A stretch of 64,000 bases of DNA, from assembly GCA_033002965.1 (NCBI GenBank), contig JAURVB010014859.1, positions 1-64,000 on the forward strand. Direction: 5' to 3'. Made by a program: the position numbers and the translations under genes. How positions within the stretch are numbered: the stretch's first letter is position 1; every line of letters starts with the position of its first letter. This stretch comes from Piper betle. Lineage: Eukaryota > Streptophyta > Magnoliopsida > Piperales > Piperaceae. The notes under the pieces are model-generated. The model ran no database searches. It saw only the letters and a list, made by a program, of their open reading frames with translations, and was not told the DNA's origin. Positions 63,765 to 64,000 of this stretch are shown piece by piece.

Positions 63765-64000
63765 ATGGCCACCCCTCCCCTCCCCTTCCTCCTTCCACCA
63801 CCTCTTCCCTCCTCGTTCTTACCATGCCTTCCCTTCAAACCCCTCCCCCTCTCCCCCTCCTTCTCCACCAAGACTGCCCAGCAGCAGGGATGTGTCTGCT
63901 TCCGTCGCCTTCAACCCCTCCGGCAACTTCGACCTCTCCCTCTTCGACGACCAAGGTCTTCCTTCTTCACTCCCTTCTTGCTTAATCAATATTCATTCAT
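63765..64000 (+). pseudogene. First exon of a plastid protein, probably CRR6-like; apparent frameshift; runs off the window
   Basis: From ATG 63765 the frame gives a Ser/Pro/Leu-rich leader (MATPPLPFLL ... SFSTKTAQQQ) that looks like a chloroplast transit peptide. The following conserved-looking stretch VSASVAFNPSGNFDLSLFDD is in the next frame, shifted by one extra base near the GGG at 63887-63889. From memory this block resembles the mature start of CRR6, a stromal factor needed to assemble the chloroplast NDH complex. I cannot check this and the rest of the gene lies outside. A weak GT donor follows at 63956. It could also be another plastid protein. Confidence 0.4.

Noticed and set aside
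1..64000. CRISPR arrays, bacterial operons, rRNA, organellar insertion
   Set aside because: Looked for and not seen. The tandem arrays have no spacers and the sequence is nuclear plant DNA.

Overview
The window is nuclear DNA from a flowering plant. The genes are intron-rich with GT-AG (and one GC-AG) splice sites, and about 60 percent of the sequence is AT-rich, repeat-laden intergenic DNA. The encoded proteins (plant NPK1/ANP MAPKKK, WLIM1, VHA-F, D-type cyclin, DUF247) are typical angiosperm families. The GC-rich 5' exons beside AT-rich introns, and the VHA-F C-terminus, suggest a monocot, probably not a grass. The species cannot be fixed from the sequence.

Layout. 0-15 kb has no intact gene. 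It holds truncated and inverted copies of a long repeat family whose outer end reads TGTAACACCC (0.8-2.03, 4.13-7.33 kb), an 845-bp tandem duplication carrying a MITE (8.0-9.8 kb), a foldback made of MAPKKK last-exon sequence (10.76-11.11 kb) and a tandem array of 200-bp GC-rich units beside a Copia-like LTR remnant (12.3-14.6 kb). 15.5-20.8 kb is a complete 17-exon NPK1/ANP-type MAPKKK gene (- strand). 21-25.3 kb holds transposon-like arrays and a broken CLV1/BAM-type LRR receptor fragment. 25.68-28.54 kb is V-ATPase subunit F (+). 31.52-34.08 kb is a WLIM1-type two-LIM protein (+). 35-39.4 kb holds MAPKKK-derived debris and a truncated Copia element. 39.80-41.68 kb is a DCC-family thiol-disulfide oxidoreductase (-), with one frameshift. 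43.24-47.22 kb is an RNase H-domain protein (-). 47.5-52.2 kb is repeats. 52.43-53.95 kb is a D-type cyclin (+), with one frameshift near its 5' end. 59.36-61.07 kb is a single-exon DUF247 protein (-). At the right edge lies the first exon of a plastid protein, probably CRR6-like (+), which also reads as frame-shifted, next to a decayed tRNA-Gly.

The genes form no operon or obvious pathway cluster. They are independent housekeeping or signalling genes: cell division (MAPKKK, cyclin D), vacuolar acidification (VHA-F), actin bundling (LIM), organellar redox (DCC) and RNA/DNA hybrid removal (RNase H). The least expected structure is the spread of MAPKKK-derived sequence to two further sites, one of them a foldback of about 350 bp that could make double-stranded RNA. 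Three apparent single-base frameshifts, each beside a short homopolymer in an otherwise intact gene, could be real lesions but look equally like residual long-read assembly errors.
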